Positions 33,143 through 42,668 of a DNA stretch of 64,000 bases are shown here, in pieces (within the stretch, counting starts at the first letter, position 1; the number at the start of each line of letters is the position of its first letter). The notes under the pieces were generated by a model, which was given only the letters and a program-made list of their open reading frames with translations, ran no database searches and was not told the origin of the DNA. A program made the translations under genes and the position numbers. The stretch comes from Clostridia bacterium (GTDB lineage Bacteria; Bacillota; TC1; UBA5767), in assembly GCA_016887505.1 (NCBI GenBank), contig CP069393.1, positions 620,001 through 684,000 of the forward strand. Direction: 5' to 3'.

Positions 33143-34198
33143 ATGGACAATAATCTATATGGATATAGTATTGAAGAATTGACAAGTTTAATGAAAAGAG
33201 AAAATCTGCCACGTTTTCGAGCCAAGCAGATATTCAATTGGATACAAATAAACCATGCTTCCAGTTTTACAGAAATGACGAATATTCCCAAAACAATTGC
33301 TACTAGGTTGGAGGATGCAGGTTATTCTTGTACATTGCCAACTGTACTACAAAAAAGCATCTCTGATGACCAGATGACCATTAAATGCTTGCTTGAATTA
33401 GAGGATGGGCAACAGATTGAAACAGTACTTATGCGTTACCACAGAAGTAGTGCGCGTAATAGAAATACAGTATGTGTGAGCTCTCAAGCAGGCTGTGCTA
33501 TGGGGTGTCCATTTTGTGCTACTGGAAATGCTGGATTTAAGAGGAATCTGAGTACTGCGGAAATCGTAGGGCAAATTGCACTTATGAACAAATTGCTACA
33601 AGAATTAGAAGCAGAAGAGAACGTTACAAATGTAGTATATATGGGTATGGGTGAGCCACTCAACAATTATGAACAAGTGGTCCGTTCCATCCGTTTATTA
33701 AATGAAGACCAAGGTCTTAATATCGGGATGCGTAGAATCACTGTTTCAACTTGTGGACTAGTGCCACAAATTTTAAGACTAGCAGAGGAAGGCATGCAAG
33801 TTACCTTGGCTGTTTCATTGCATGCGACAACAAATGCGAAACGAGACATATTGGTTCCTGTGAACAAAAAGTACCCATTAGAAGTGCTTTTAAAGACTTG
33901 TGAGAGATATTATGAGACAACTAAGCGAAAACTTACCTTTGAATATACTCTTATTGAAGGAGAAAACGACAGTGAACAAGATGCAAGGAATTTGAAAAGC
34001 CTACTAAGGAACTTACATTGTAATATCAATGTCATTCCTCTAAATGTAGTAAGTCATGCCGACTACAAAAGGTCTCATTTCGCTCAGCATTTTGCAAAAC
34101 GCTTAAATGACATGAATCTAGAAGCATTTATCAGGGAAGAAATGGGTCTAGGTATAGACGCAGCCTGTGGTCAATTAAAAGGCAACGGAGGAAAATGA
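33143..34198 (+). CDS. rlmN: Dual-specificity 23S rRNA/tRNA adenine C2-methyltransferase RlmN
   Basis: The 351-residue radical SAM enzyme methylates A2503 of 23S rRNA and A37 of some tRNAs. The cluster motif C-x3-C-x2-C is in AGCAMGCPFCATG. GMGEPLNNY and SLHATTNAKRD are family signatures, and the late DAACGQL holds the catalytic cysteine of the methyl-transfer mechanism. It starts 4 bp after ktrB and its stop TGA adjoins the next start ATG. Confidence 0.97.
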   Translation: MDNNLYGYSIEELTSLMKRENLPRFRAKQIFNWIQINHASSFTEMTNIPKTIATRLEDAGYSCTLPTVLQKSISDDQMTIKCLLELEDGQQIETVLMRYHRSSARNRNTVCVSSQAGCAMGCPFCATGNAGFKRNLSTAEIVGQIALMNKLLQELEAEENVTNVVYMGMGEPLNNYEQVVRSIRLLNEDQGLNIGMRRITVSTCGLVPQILRLAEEGMQVTLAVSLHATTNAKRDILVPVNKKYPLEVLLKTCERYYETTKRKLTFEYTLIEGENDSEQDARNLKSLLRNLHCNINVIPLNVVSHADYKRSHFAQHFAKRLNDMNLEAFIREEMGLGIDAACGQLKGNGGK

Positions 34199-34906
34199 AT
34201 GAATATTCAGGTATTCAGCAAGACGGGTTCTGTACGCCTACACAATGAAGATAGCTACGCATATGATAAGGAAAAGAAAATTTTTGTAATTGCAGATGGT
34301 ATGGGTGGGCATAAAAAGGGAGAAATCGCCTCCTCGATGGCGGTTAAAACCGTAATGCAAGAGCTCACCAGTAAAGATCCAAAAGAGATCATAGAAGCAA
34401 TTGAAGAATCGATGCTTACCGCTAATCAGGCAGTATATGCACATGCGATAACACATCCGGACCACAAAGGCATGGGCACGACCTTGACCGTGGTCCATTT
34501 TGTTGCTAATAAGCTGTATTGGGGCCATGTGGGAGACAGTAGAATATATTTATTCCACGATGATAAATTGACTCAACTAACGAAGGACCATACCATGGTA
34601 GAAGAGTTGGTAGAAATTGGAACCATTTCTAGTGAGCAAGCAAAGAATCATCCGAAAAAAAATGTGCTCGTAAAAGCCTTAGGAACACAAAAGGAAGTAG
34701 AAGTGGATACTGGATGTGCAGAGGTTGCAATGGGAAACATCATCGTTATGATGACAGATGGTGTCTATGAATATATTGAGGAAGATATGATGGCTGCACT
34801 TTTAAAAGAGGAGCCACTACTCCAAGTAGAAAAAAGAATTGATGAAATTATCTGTGAGGGTGGAGCAAAGGATAATTATACACTACTTATGGTCGGACTA
34901 AATTAG
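34199..34906 (+). CDS. stp: PP2C-type serine/threonine phosphatase
   Basis: This 235-residue metal-dependent phosphatase reverses phosphorylation by the kinase encoded next. PP2C motifs are visible: NEDS, VIADGMGGH, GMGTTLTVV, GHVGDSRIY and MMTDGVYEY with the metal-binding Asp. There is no transmembrane segment. The stp-prkC pair, with 8 bp between the genes, is a conserved signalling unit in Firmicutes controlling wall synthesis and translation. Confidence 0.96.
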   Translation: MNIQVFSKTGSVRLHNEDSYAYDKEKKIFVIADGMGGHKKGEIASSMAVKTVMQELTSKDPKEIIEAIEESMLTANQAVYAHAITHPDHKGMGTTLTVVHFVANKLYWGHVGDSRIYLFHDDKLTQLTKDHTMVEELVEIGTISSEQAKNHPKKNVLVKALGTQKEVEVDTGCAEVAMGNIIVMMTDGVYEYIEEDMMAALLKEEPLLQVEKRIDEIICEGGAKDNYTLLMVGLN

Positions 34907-34914
34907 GTGATAAG

Positions 34915-36702
34915 ATGAATTTAATTGGAAAAGTTTTTTCAAAAAGATATGAGGTAAAGAAACGCATAGGAGCAGGCGGTATGTCTATCGTCTATCTAGC
35001 GGAAGACATTTTGCTAAATCGGTCTGTTGCGGTAAAAATTTTACGTGACCAATATGCTGATGATGATCGGAACATCCGTTTCTTCCAAAATGAAGCTAGA
35101 TCCATTGCGGCTCTTTCCCATCCCAACATCGTGAAGATATATGATATTGGTAAGGAAGATCAATACTATTTTATTGTGATGGAATATCTTGAAGGAGAAA
35201 CCCTCAAAGAAGTAATACAAGATAAAGCTCCGATGAATCCTATTGAGGCCATCAACCTTATCCGAAGCATACTTAAGGCTCTGGAGCATTCCCATAAGAA
35301 GGGGATTATTCATCGTGACATCAAACCACATAACATAATGCTGGACAAAGCACATAAAGTTAAAGTGACAGATTTTGGAATAGCGAGAAATGCGGGAGCA
35401 TCTACCGTTACTTATTCAGGACAGATGGTAGGCTCCGTTTACTATATTTCTCCAGAACAAGCCAAGGGGGAAAGAACTACCTTCGCAACAGACATCTATT
35501 CTACTGGTGCTATGCTTTACGAGATGCTTACGGGAAAGGTTCCATTTACTGGAAGTAATCCAGTTAGTATTGCTTTATCACATGTTGAAAAGCAGGCAAG
35601 ACCTATGAGCGATTTTAATAAAAAGGTCCCAGAGTGCCTTGAAGAAATCGTCGAAACAGCTATGATGAAAAATCCGAAAGACCGTTATTCTTCAGCTATG
35701 GAAATGGCTAGGGCACTAACACAAGCAAAAATGCTCATTGAAAGTGGAAAAGCTAAAGTTCGAAAAGAACGAATAAAAATTGGAAAATGGAAATGGCTAG
35801 GTGTGCTAGCCGGGTTATTTGCAATTCTAATTCCAATATCTATGGCTGTAGCCAATTATTTTGCTCCAGTTGCTGTACCCGATGTCGTAGGGAAACCGCG
35901 TACTGAAGCAGAAAGCATTCTTACCGATGCAGGATTTGCTTTTAAAATCGATCGTACTATAGTTACCACTGATTTTGAAGCCGATATCGTTATGCATCAG
36001 GACCCCAAAGCCGACCAAAAAGTAAAAACATCTAGAACGATTCTTTTAACCCTGAGTGAGCAACCGGAACTGTTCATTGTTCCAGATGTTGTCGGAAAAA
36101 TGGAACGGATTGCTACTGTTGCAATAGAAAATGCAAGATTGAAAACTGTTATTGTACACGACTATTCTTCAGATATAACCATACCCGTAGGGGCTGTCAT
36201 TAAGCAGGAACCGCAGGCAGGCTCAAAATTATTAGAAGATTCAGAAATAGTACTAACCATCAGTGATGGGATAAAACCAGGACTGATAACCATGGAGGAT
36301 TTAAAAGGCAAAACTTTTGCGGAAGCAGAAGATTACTTGAAAACAAATAACCTGAAGATGGGTGAAATAAGCTACGAGAGTTCACCGTTATATTTTCTTG
36401 GAACAGTCATGGATCAAAGTGTCGTTGCAAAAACTGAGATTCCATCCGGTACGACAGTAAATATTGTCATTTCTAGAGGTCCTGGCATAGAAGTGCAGGA
36501 AAAGGAAATATCCTTCACACTACCAGGAATCAAAATGAGTGAGGTTACGATTGTTGTAACCGATTTAAGCGGTACGCATGAAGAATATCGTGACAATCAT
36601 AATGGTGGTGAACCTTTACAGTTGACCATAAAGCATTGGGGTGAAGGAAGCGCAAGTGTTTACCAGGACGACCAGCTTATTATGACGGTGGACCTGCCAT
36701 AG
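34915..36702 (+). CDS. prkC: PASTA-domain serine/threonine protein kinase
   Basis: The 595-residue membrane kinase senses muropeptides or lipid II and phosphorylates cell-division and translation proteins. The kinase domain (about 10-270) shows GAGGMSIVYLAED, HRDIKPHNIML and DFGIAR. A transmembrane helix lies at about 299-322. Three extracellular PASTA repeats start near VPDVVGKPRTEA, VPDVVGKMERIA and MEDLKGKTFAEA. A C-terminal tail of about 80 residues follows that is not a PASTA unit. Neighbouring stp and rsgA complete the usual cluster. Confidence 0.96.
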   Translation: MNLIGKVFSKRYEVKKRIGAGGMSIVYLAEDILLNRSVAVKILRDQYADDDRNIRFFQNEARSIAALSHPNIVKIYDIGKEDQYYFIVMEYLEGETLKEVIQDKAPMNPIEAINLIRSILKALEHSHKKGIIHRDIKPHNIMLDKAHKVKVTDFGIARNAGASTVTYSGQMVGSVYYISPEQAKGERTTFATDIYSTGAMLYEMLTGKVPFTGSNPVSIALSHVEKQARPMSDFNKKVPECLEEIVETAMMKNPKDRYSSAMEMARALTQAKMLIESGKAKVRKERIKIGKWKWLGVLAGLFAILIPISMAVANYFAPVAVPDVVGKPRTEAESILTDAGFAFKIDRTIVTTDFEADIVMHQDPKADQKVKTSRTILLTLSEQPELFIVPDVVGKMERIATVAIENARLKTVIVHDYSSDITIPVGAVIKQEPQAGSKLLEDSEIVLTISDGIKPGLITMEDLKGKTFAEAEDYLKTNNLKMGEISYESSPLYFLGTVMDQSVVAKTEIPSGTTVNIVISRGPGIEVQEKEISFTLPGIKMSEVTIVVTDLSGTHEEYRDNHNGGEPLQLTIKHWGEGSASVYQDDQLIMTVDLP

Positions 36703-36714
36703 GAGGAAACAGAT

Positions 36715-37593
36715 TTGCAACAAGGTGTCATATTACGAGGTTATAGTGGTTTCTATTACGTGAAGCTTGAGGACCGGGTGATGGAATGCTCTTTACGCGG
36801 TCGCACAAAGAAGAAAACAAAGAGCTTTTATCCTGGGGACGTAGTTTGGATAAGTATAGAAAATGAGAAACAAGGTGTTATTGAAAAAGCAGAGCCTCGA
36901 AAAACGCTTCTTTTAAGGCCGCCAGTAGCCAATGTAAGTCTTTTGGTAATCGTGATGTCACTAAGTTACCCTGAGGCAGAACTTACCTTATTAGACCGTC
37001 TTCTGGTTCTTGCTGAGCATGCTGGAATACGTCCGCTAATTGTGCTAAGTAAGTTAGATATTGCAAACCAAGCCAGAGCTGAAGAAATTATGGCTGATTA
37101 CCGTTCTACTGGGTATACCTTCATCGCAACTAGCATCACAGACCTGGTCGGTATGGATGAATTGATGAATGAATTGGTCGGCGAGACTACCGTGTTTGCT
37201 GGTCAATCCGGTGCAGGTAAAACCAGTTTAATGAACCTATTATTACCCGAAATGCATCTAAAAACGGGTACACTTGGTGATAAGAGTAAACGAGGAAAAC
37301 ATACAACGAGACATATTGAACTGTTTGACTATAAAGGTGGATATTTAGTAGACACACCCGGTTTTAATCGACTTTATGTTCCTGAGATGGAAGAAAGCCA
37401 ATTGCCACATTGTTTTCCGGAATTTAGTCCATATTTGAATCGATGCAGATTTGCCACATGCCTGCATTACAAAGAACCCGATTGTTGCGTAAAAGATCAT
37501 GTGAATGAAAGAGACATAAGCACAAGAAGATATCAAAATTATCTTCAATTTTTAGAAGAAATCAAAAATAAGGAGAAACGATATAATGATTAA
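36715..37593 (+). CDS. rsgA: Ribosome small subunit-dependent GTPase A
   Basis: The 292-residue circularly permuted GTPase assists late 30S maturation. An N-terminal OB-fold is followed by G4 (LSKLD), then G1 (GQSGAGKTSLMNLL) and G3 (DTPGF), the permuted order. A C-terminal zinc knuckle (CRFATCLHYKEPDCCVKDHV) ends the protein. It uses a TTG start behind AGGAGGA. It is 12 bp after prkC and overlaps rpe by 8 bp. Confidence 0.96.
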   Translation: MQQGVILRGYSGFYYVKLEDRVMECSLRGRTKKKTKSFYPGDVVWISIENEKQGVIEKAEPRKTLLLRPPVANVSLLVIVMSLSYPEAELTLLDRLLVLAEHAGIRPLIVLSKLDIANQARAEEIMADYRSTGYTFIATSITDLVGMDELMNELVGETTVFAGQSGAGKTSLMNLLLPEMHLKTGTLGDKSKRGKHTTRHIELFDYKGGYLVDTPGFNRLYVPEMEESQLPHCFPEFSPYLNRCRFATCLHYKEPDCCVKDHVNERDISTRRYQNYLQFLEEIKNKEKRYND

Positions 37594-38251
37594 GATTGGA
37601 CCTTCTTTATTGGCTGCGGATTTTCGTAAGCTAGCTGAAGATATTAGACGTGTGGAACTAGGAAAAGCAGATTATTTGCATCTCGATATTATGGATGGGC
37701 ATTTTGTTCCCAATATTAGCTATGGTCCCGATGTAGTTAAACAACTCCGCCAGGACTCAGCGCTTTATTTTGATGTTCACCTTATGATTGAAAACCCAGA
37801 TTTATATCTACAAAATTTCAAGGATGCTGGAGCAAACCTTATTACGGTCCATCAAGAAGCGTGTGTGCATTTACACCGCACAATCCAGTGCATCAAGGAA
37901 ATGGGACTAGATGCCGGAGTCGCGCTAAATCCAGCCACACCAGTATCTGTACTGGAAGAAATCATCAATGATTTAGACTTAGTACTCATTATGAGTGTCA
38001 ATCCCGGATTTGGCGGACAAAAATTTATACCTAGGTCTGTGGAAAAAATTAAAAAGTTGAAGCAATTGATTGATCAAAGCGGCTCAAAGGCCAAAATACA
38101 AGTGGATGGTGGGGTCAATATTGAAACAGCCAGCTTAGTAGCTGAAGCAGGGGCAACCTATTTGGTTGCTGGATCCGCAATATATAAGCAGGATGATGTA
38201 CAAAAAGCAATTTCAGATATTCGCTCTTCGGCAGAACGTGCTATTGATTGA
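37586..38251 (+). CDS. rpe: Ribulose-phosphate 3-epimerase
   Basis: The 221-residue TIM-barrel enzyme interconverts ribulose 5-phosphate and xylulose 5-phosphate. Metal-binding and catalytic motifs are LHLDIMDGHFVPNI, DVHLMI, SVNPGFGGQKF and QVDGGVN. The start is preceded by AAGGAG inside rsgA. The promoter of the following riboswitch overlaps its 3' end. Confidence 0.96.
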   Translation: MIKIGPSLLAADFRKLAEDIRRVELGKADYLHLDIMDGHFVPNISYGPDVVKQLRQDSALYFDVHLMIENPDLYLQNFKDAGANLITVHQEACVHLHRTIQCIKEMGLDAGVALNPATPVSVLEEIINDLDLVLIMSVNPGFGGQKFIPRSVEKIKKLKQLIDQSGSKAKIQVDGGVNIETASLVAEAGATYLVAGSAIYKQDDVQKAISDIRSSAERAID

Positions 38252-38275
38252 TTTATGATGATGTTGTGATATACT
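38248..38275 (+). promoter_or_regulatory. Promoter of the FMN riboswitch-ribU unit
   Basis: TTGATT (38248-38253) and TATACT (38270-38275) are 16 bp apart, with TGA directly before the -10 giving an extended -10. Confidence 0.7.
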
Positions 38276-38289
38276 AAGAGAAATTAAAT

Positions 38290-38396
38290 ATTTCGGGGAT
38301 AGGTGTAATTCCTTACCGGCGGTATAGCCCGCGAGCCTTCTTGGTTGATTCGGTTTGATTCCGAAGCCGACAGTTATAGTCTGGATGATAGAAAAA
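38290..38396 (+). ncRNA. FMN riboswitch (RFN element)
   Basis: The aptamer core is recognised from conserved blocks: TTCGGGG, GGTGTAATTCC, ACCGGCGGTATAGCCCGCGA and the closing CCGACAGTTATAGTCTGGATG. High FMN normally stabilises the aptamer and allows the following terminator (38407-38432) to form, switching off ribU. Confidence 0.95.
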
Positions 38397-38406
38397 TTGA
38401 ATGATT

Positions 38407-38432
38407 CCCTGCCTTGCAGGGTTCTTTTTTTT
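38407..38432 (+). terminator. Riboswitch expression-platform terminator
   Basis: Stem CCCTGC / GCAGGG with a 3-base loop, followed by TTCTTTTTTTT, between the aptamer and the ribU ribosome binding site. Confidence 0.85.
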
Positions 38433-38457
38433 CTCACCCGAAAAAAAAGGAGGAAAT

Positions 38458-38997
38458 ATGAACAGTACTAGTAAAACACGAAAAATGATTCAAATCACAA
38501 TGTTAGCGGTTATATCTTTCCTATTGGTCTACTTTGTAGAATTTCCTTTGTTGGCAGCAGCTCCTTACCTTAAATACGATCCGAGCCAAGTACCAACTTT
38601 AATTGCATCCTTTGCCTTCGGGCCCATGGCCGGCTTGATTGCTGAAGTCATAAAATCCTTTTTGTTTTTCATATCAGGAAAATCAACTTCTGGAATCGTA
38701 GGAGTATCGGCTGCACTTGTAGCAGGCGCATCCTTCACCATGGCTGCAGGCCTAGTCTATAAGTTCAAAAAAACTAGAAAGGGAGCCTTGCTTGCCCTGA
38801 TTATCGGAACGTTGGTAATGACGGTTGCCATGGCCATAGGGAATAAATATATATTTTTACCTTTATGGGGAATACCACAGCAGGGTATAAACGGTCTCGT
38901 GAAAACTGTTATTCTTCCTTTTAACTTAATCAAAGGCTTAATTACATCAATCATAACCTTTATGTTGTATAAGAGGATTCATAAAATTTTGGGATAA
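38458..38997 (+). CDS. ribU: Riboflavin ECF transporter, S component
   Basis: This 179-residue membrane protein with about five helices matches RibU, the substrate-capture subunit for riboflavin in ECF transporters. Family features are the segment PLLAAAPYLKYDPSQVPTLI and FGPMAGLIAEVIKSF. ATG 38458 follows AAGGAGG; the upstream frame start at 38401 lies in the riboswitch platform. The FMN riboswitch directly upstream independently supports the substrate. The energising module (EcfA/A'/T) is not in the window. Confidence 0.95.
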   Translation: MNSTSKTRKMIQITMLAVISFLLVYFVEFPLLAAAPYLKYDPSQVPTLIASFAFGPMAGLIAEVIKSFLFFISGKSTSGIVGVSAALVAGASFTMAAGLVYKFKKTRKGALLALIIGTLVMTVAMAIGNKYIFLPLWGIPQQGINGLVKTVILPFNLIKGLITSIITFMLYKRIHKILG

Positions 38998-39004
38998 AAG
39001 AAAG

Positions 39005-39032
39005 CGGCTTTCCTAAAGGAAAGTCGTTTTTT
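39005..39032 (+). terminator. Terminator after ribU
   Basis: Nine-bp stem CGGCTTTCC / GGAAAGTCG (one G-U), loop TAAA, then six T. Confidence 0.85.
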
Positions 39033-39117
39033 CTTGAAAAGCCTTTTTCTTAAAGATATTTTGTGATAGCTTTACTATGGTTGCAAGCAATTGAAAAATA
39101 AAGAGGGTAAACATAAT

Positions 39118-39717
39118 ATGACAGAAATATACTTAATAAGACATGGGCAAACTACTTGGAACAATGAACGTCGTTTTCAAGGTCATACAGATATTGAGTT
39201 AGATAAAGAAGGAATTGCACAAGCAAACCGCTTAAAGGAAAGATTACGTGATGTGCATTTTGATGCTTTCTATTCAAGCGATTTAATCCGTGCAAACAAA
39301 ACGGCTAACATCGTAGCCCAAGATAGAGGGATGCCTGTACATATTTTAAAAGAAGTTAAAGAAATAAAATTTGGTGAGTGGGAAGGTAAAAAATTTTCCG
39401 AAGTAATGGGTGGAGAACAGAATTTCAAAAAATGGCACGATGATTCCTCACTAAAGATGGTACCTGGGGGAGAAAGAGCAGAAGAAGTCCTAAACCGAGT
39501 AGAGGGTGCCATACAGCACATTTTAAGAGTACATCCAAAAGAGCGGGTTGCTGTATTTAGCCATGGAGGACCTATCCGCTATATGCTAATCAGCTGTTTG
39601 AAAATGCCGATTGAAATGTGTTGGAAAATTGATATAGGCAACACATCCATCAGTGTAATGCGCTGGGAAAACAATAACTTTCACTTACACTGCATAAATG
39701 ATTGTGCACATTTGTAA
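39118..39717 (+). CDS. Histidine phosphatase family protein (phosphoglycerate mutase-like)
   Basis: This 199-residue protein contains the phosphohistidine motif LIRHGQTTWN at the N-terminus (catalytic His 9) and the second His in FSHGGPIRYML. The length and the EIKFGEWEGKKF motif match the GpmB/CobC/PhoE group, which includes alpha-ribazole phosphatases and broad phosphatases; no cobalamin genes are nearby to decide. ATG 39118 is used; an in-frame TTG at 39091 precedes the GAGGG ribosome binding site. Confidence 0.9.
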   Translation: MTEIYLIRHGQTTWNNERRFQGHTDIELDKEGIAQANRLKERLRDVHFDAFYSSDLIRANKTANIVAQDRGMPVHILKEVKEIKFGEWEGKKFSEVMGGEQNFKKWHDDSSLKMVPGGERAEEVLNRVEGAIQHILRVHPKERVAVFSHGGPIRYMLISCLKMPIEMCWKIDIGNTSISVMRWENNNFHLHCINDCAHL

Positions 39718-39775
39718 TAAGGGGTTTAAATTTGGTAGCTGAGTGGTTATAATTATTTAGTATGGCGAGGTAACG

Positions 39776-40330
39776 ATGAGAATTATTGCAGGAAAAAAAA
39801 GGGGTTTAAAACTCCAAGCACCGAAGGGGATGAACACGCGACCTACAACGGATCGGGTCAAGGAGAACTTGTTTAATATCCTACAGAATGAAGTCAGTGG
39901 AAAAAAGGTTTTGGACCTGTTTGCAGGTACAGGAGCCTTGGGTATAGAGGCTATGAGTCGAGGTGCAGAAAACGCTGTCTTTGTTGAGAGAGACCGCCAA
40001 ACATTCGTCCAATTATGTGAAAATTTGCATAAAGTCGAAGATTTGTGTTGTCTAGACGCAATACAAAAGGACTCATTTTCCTTTTTAAACGATTGTAAAA
40101 AGCAGTTTGATTTGGTTTTTTTGGATCCACCGTATAAAAAAGGCTTGGCTGTACGTGCTACTGAAATTCTTATTCAACGAGAACTCCTCATAGCTGGTGG
40201 ACTCATTGTGCTAGAAACGAATCAGGGTGAAGAGTTGTTTTCAGAAAATGAATTGTCTAGACTAGGACTAGGAATTAGAAAAAGTGTACGCTATGGCAAT
40301 ACCTGCATAACAATTTTAGAAAAGATTTAA
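39776..40330 (+). CDS. rsmD: 16S rRNA (guanine-966 N2)-methyltransferase
   Basis: The 184-residue SAM-dependent enzyme modifies G966 of 16S rRNA. Markers are MRIIAGKKRGLKL, the TRPTTDRVKENLFNIL segment, the SAM-binding DLFAGTGALGIEAMSRGA and catalytic LDPPYKKG. In most Clostridia coaD follows; here the next gene is a coiled-coil protein instead. Confidence 0.96.
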   Translation: MRIIAGKKRGLKLQAPKGMNTRPTTDRVKENLFNILQNEVSGKKVLDLFAGTGALGIEAMSRGAENAVFVERDRQTFVQLCENLHKVEDLCCLDAIQKDSFSFLNDCKKQFDLVFLDPPYKKGLAVRATEILIQRELLIAGGLIVLETNQGEELFSENELSRLGLGIRKSVRYGNTCITILEKI

Positions 40331-40396
40331 CAAAGGGCTTTTAATGGCCTTCTTAAATAAGGATCGAATAAAGAAAATACCTTTAGGAGGAAAAGC

Positions 40397-40846
40397 ATGG
40401 ATGCATTGGCTTTGTTAGAACAAATTGAGGACATCATCAATAACGCAAATCGTAGTTTTTCTGGGACTGCTATCAAGATAAACAGTCTAGAAATGCAAGG
40501 TCTGATTGAAGATTTGCGACAAGCGTTGATTGAAGAAGTACGGCAAGCAAAAAAAATCATTCAAGATAAGGACAATATTTTAAGTGAAGCTCAACAAGAG
40601 GCCTCATCCATTATGGAAGAGGTTGAAGAAAATATCAGTACTTTGATTGATGAGAATAAAATTGTTGATGAAGCAAATAAAGAGGCTGAACGAGTACTGG
40701 CGGAAGCAACGGAAAAAGCGGAAAAAATCAGTTCTGGTGCCAAAGATTACGCAGATGGTGTATTGGCTAACCTTCAAGGACATCTAAAACAGACTTTGGA
40801 GACGGTAGAACGAGGCCGAACTCAATTGCGTGAGCATGATGAATAG
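40397..40846 (+). CDS. Coiled-coil protein of unknown function
   Basis: This 149-residue acidic protein is almost wholly alpha-helical with heptad-like repeats rich in Glu, Lys and Ala (ERVLAEATEKAEKISSGA). It resembles the F-type ATPase b subunit or DivIVA-like stalk proteins but has no membrane anchor or DivIVA N-terminal motif. A gene of this sort often lies before ackA in Clostridia. AGGAGG precedes the ATG. Its function is unknown; a scaffold role is a guess. Confidence 0.8.
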   Translation: MDALALLEQIEDIINNANRSFSGTAIKINSLEMQGLIEDLRQALIEEVRQAKKIIQDKDNILSEAQQEASSIMEEVEENISTLIDENKIVDEANKEAERVLAEATEKAEKISSGAKDYADGVLANLQGHLKQTLETVERGRTQLREHDE

Positions 40847-40897
40847 GATAGATAATTCTTTTACTAAAGAAATAATATATTCACTGGGAGGAAAGTA

Positions 40898-42088
40898 ATG
40901 AAAATATTAGTATTAAACTGTGGTAGCTCGTCTATCAAGTATCAATTGCTGGACATGGATAACGAGAAAGCAATTGCCAAGGGCTTGGTGGAACGAATTG
41001 GTTTGGATGGTTCCAAATTAACCCACAAAGCAAATAAGGAAAAATATGTAATTGAGCAACCAATTGCAGAACATGTAACTGGTATTCAATTGATTCTTAA
41101 GGCTTTAACCGACAAGGATATGGGTGTCATCACCACAATTGAAGAAATCAAGGCGGTAGGACACAGAACTACTCATGGTGGTGAAAAATTCAGCGAGTCC
41201 GTTAAGGTTGACGATGCTGTCTTACATTCTCTAGATGAACTTAGTGAATTGGCACCATTACACAATCCACCTCAAATCAAAGGCATCAAAGCAATCCAAG
41301 AAGTGTTGCCTAATGTTCCAAACGTGAGCGTTTTCGATACGGCTTTCCACAGCAGTATGCCTCCAGAGGCTTATATGTATGCCATACCGTATAAATACTA
41401 CACGGACTTTGGCATTCGCCGCTATGGCTTCCATGGACATTCTCACCAGTATGTTTCTAAAAGAGCTGCAGAAATGTTGGGAAAAGATATAAAAGATCTG
41501 AAAATCATTACCTGTCATTTGGGCAATGGCGCTAGTTTAGCAGCTGTGAAAAATGGTGTATCCATAGATACTTCCATGGGTTTCACACCCCTACCTGGTT
41601 TGGTAATGGGTACTAGATGTGGCGATATTGATCCAGCCATCATTTTTTATCTAAGCAATAAGGAAAACATCGATTGTCAAGAATTGGATTCCATACTTAA
41701 TAAAGAAAGCGGTGCATTAGGCTTATCTGGCATTTCTAGCGATTTCCGGGACTTGGAAGAAGCCTCTAGCGAAGGAAATCAGCGTGCGAAAATGACATTG
41801 GATATTTTCCATTACAGAATTAAAGGCTATATTGGAAAGTATGTTGCTGCCATGAATGGTGTTGATGCAATCGTATTTACAGCTGGAATTGGTGAAAACT
41901 CAGTACATACTCGTTCGGAAGCCTTAAAGGATTTGGATTTCTTAGGTATCAAAATTGATCCAGAGAAAAACAAGACGCGTGGAGAAGAAAAAATTATTTC
42001 TGCAGATGATTCTAAAGTGAAAGTTATGGTCATTCCTACCAATGAGGAATTGGTTATTGCACGTGAAACACTACGAATCGTAGAATAG
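40898..42088 (+). CDS. ackA: Acetate kinase
   Basis: The 396-residue enzyme makes ATP from acetyl phosphate, the last step of acetate fermentation. Signature regions are [42 protein letters not shown] and [19 protein letters not shown] precedes the start. The partner pta is not in the window, so the two are not adjacent as in many clostridia. Confidence 0.97.
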   Translation: MKILVLNCGSSSIKYQLLDMDNEKAIAKGLVERIGLDGSKLTHKANKEKYVIEQPIAEHVTGIQLILKALTDKDMGVITTIEEIKAVGHRTTHGGEKFSESVKVDDAVLHSLDELSELAPLHNPPQIKGIKAIQEVLPNVPNVSVFDTAFHSSMPPEAYMYAIPYKYYTDFGIRRYGFHGHSHQYVSKRAAEMLGKDIKDLKIITCHLGNGASLAAVKNGVSIDTSMGFTPLPGLVMGTRCGDIDPAIIFYLSNKENIDCQELDSILNKESGALGLSGISSDFRDLEEASSEGNQRAKMTLDIFHYRIKGYIGKYVAAMNGVDAIVFTAGIGENSVHTRSEALKDLDFLGIKIDPEKNKTRGEEKIISADDSKVKVMVIPTNEELVIARETLRIVE

Positions 42089-42091
42089 GAC

Positions 42092-42120
42092 TTGTCAAAT
42101 GTCGTGAGCTTCGCTATAAT
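42092..42120 (+). promoter_or_regulatory. Promoter of yceD-rpmF
   Basis: TTGTCA (42092-42097) and TATAAT (42115-42120) with exactly 17 bp between, starting just after the ackA stop. Confidence 0.85.
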
Positions 42121-42152
42121 GTTTGAGGCAAGCTGAAATGGTAGGGTAAATC

Positions 42153-42653
42153 ATGGAATTGGATATTTCGAAAATCAGGAGTAAATCCGGGAGTGAAAAA
42201 TCCATCGATTTTATTCAACCGGTGGAAGACATTGCAGAAAAAAAGATTCATTTTCTGCAACCAGTTCATTTCAAGGGCAAAATTCGGAATTTAGACGGCA
42301 CATTGTATTTGGACGGTGAGGCGGATATTCTAATAGAACGTGTGTGTGACCGTTGTCTATGCGCTTACAAACAGTCTCTAACAATCCGAATTGAAGAAAA
42401 CTTCTGCCCGGAGAACAAAATAATTGATGACATTGATTTCTTAAAGACGTATAATGGAAATCAGTTGGTATTGGACAGAAGCATACAAGATTGCGTTTTG
42501 TTGAATACAAACATGAATTCAATCTGCAAAGAGGACTGTAAAGGTATATGTCCTACGTGTGGAAAGGATTTAAATGAGGGTCCATGTTCCTGTGAAAAGG
42601 ATACGATTGACCCAAGGATGGAAATACTAAAAAACCTCGTTTCAGAGGAATAG
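42153..42653 (+). CDS. YceD/DUF177 family protein
   Basis: The 166-residue protein is recognised by the ERVCDRCLCAYKQ motif (C-x2-C) and a second C-x2-C plus C-x-C region near the end (GICPTCGKDLNEGPCSC), as in the YceD family. It nearly always precedes rpmF, and family work in other organisms links it to 23S rRNA accumulation. Here it shares a promoter and a 15-bp junction with rpmF. Confidence 0.93.
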   Translation: MELDISKIRSKSGSEKSIDFIQPVEDIAEKKIHFLQPVHFKGKIRNLDGTLYLDGEADILIERVCDRCLCAYKQSLTIRIEENFCPENKIIDDIDFLKTYNGNQLVLDRSIQDCVLLNTNMNSICKEDCKGICPTCGKDLNEGPCSCEKDTIDPRMEILKNLVSEE

Positions 42654-42668
42654 AGAGGAGGCATGGTG

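Noticed and set aside
40327-40396. Terminator after rsmD
   Set aside because: AAGGGC and GGCCTT form at most a 4-bp stem with mismatch, so it is too weak to claim.
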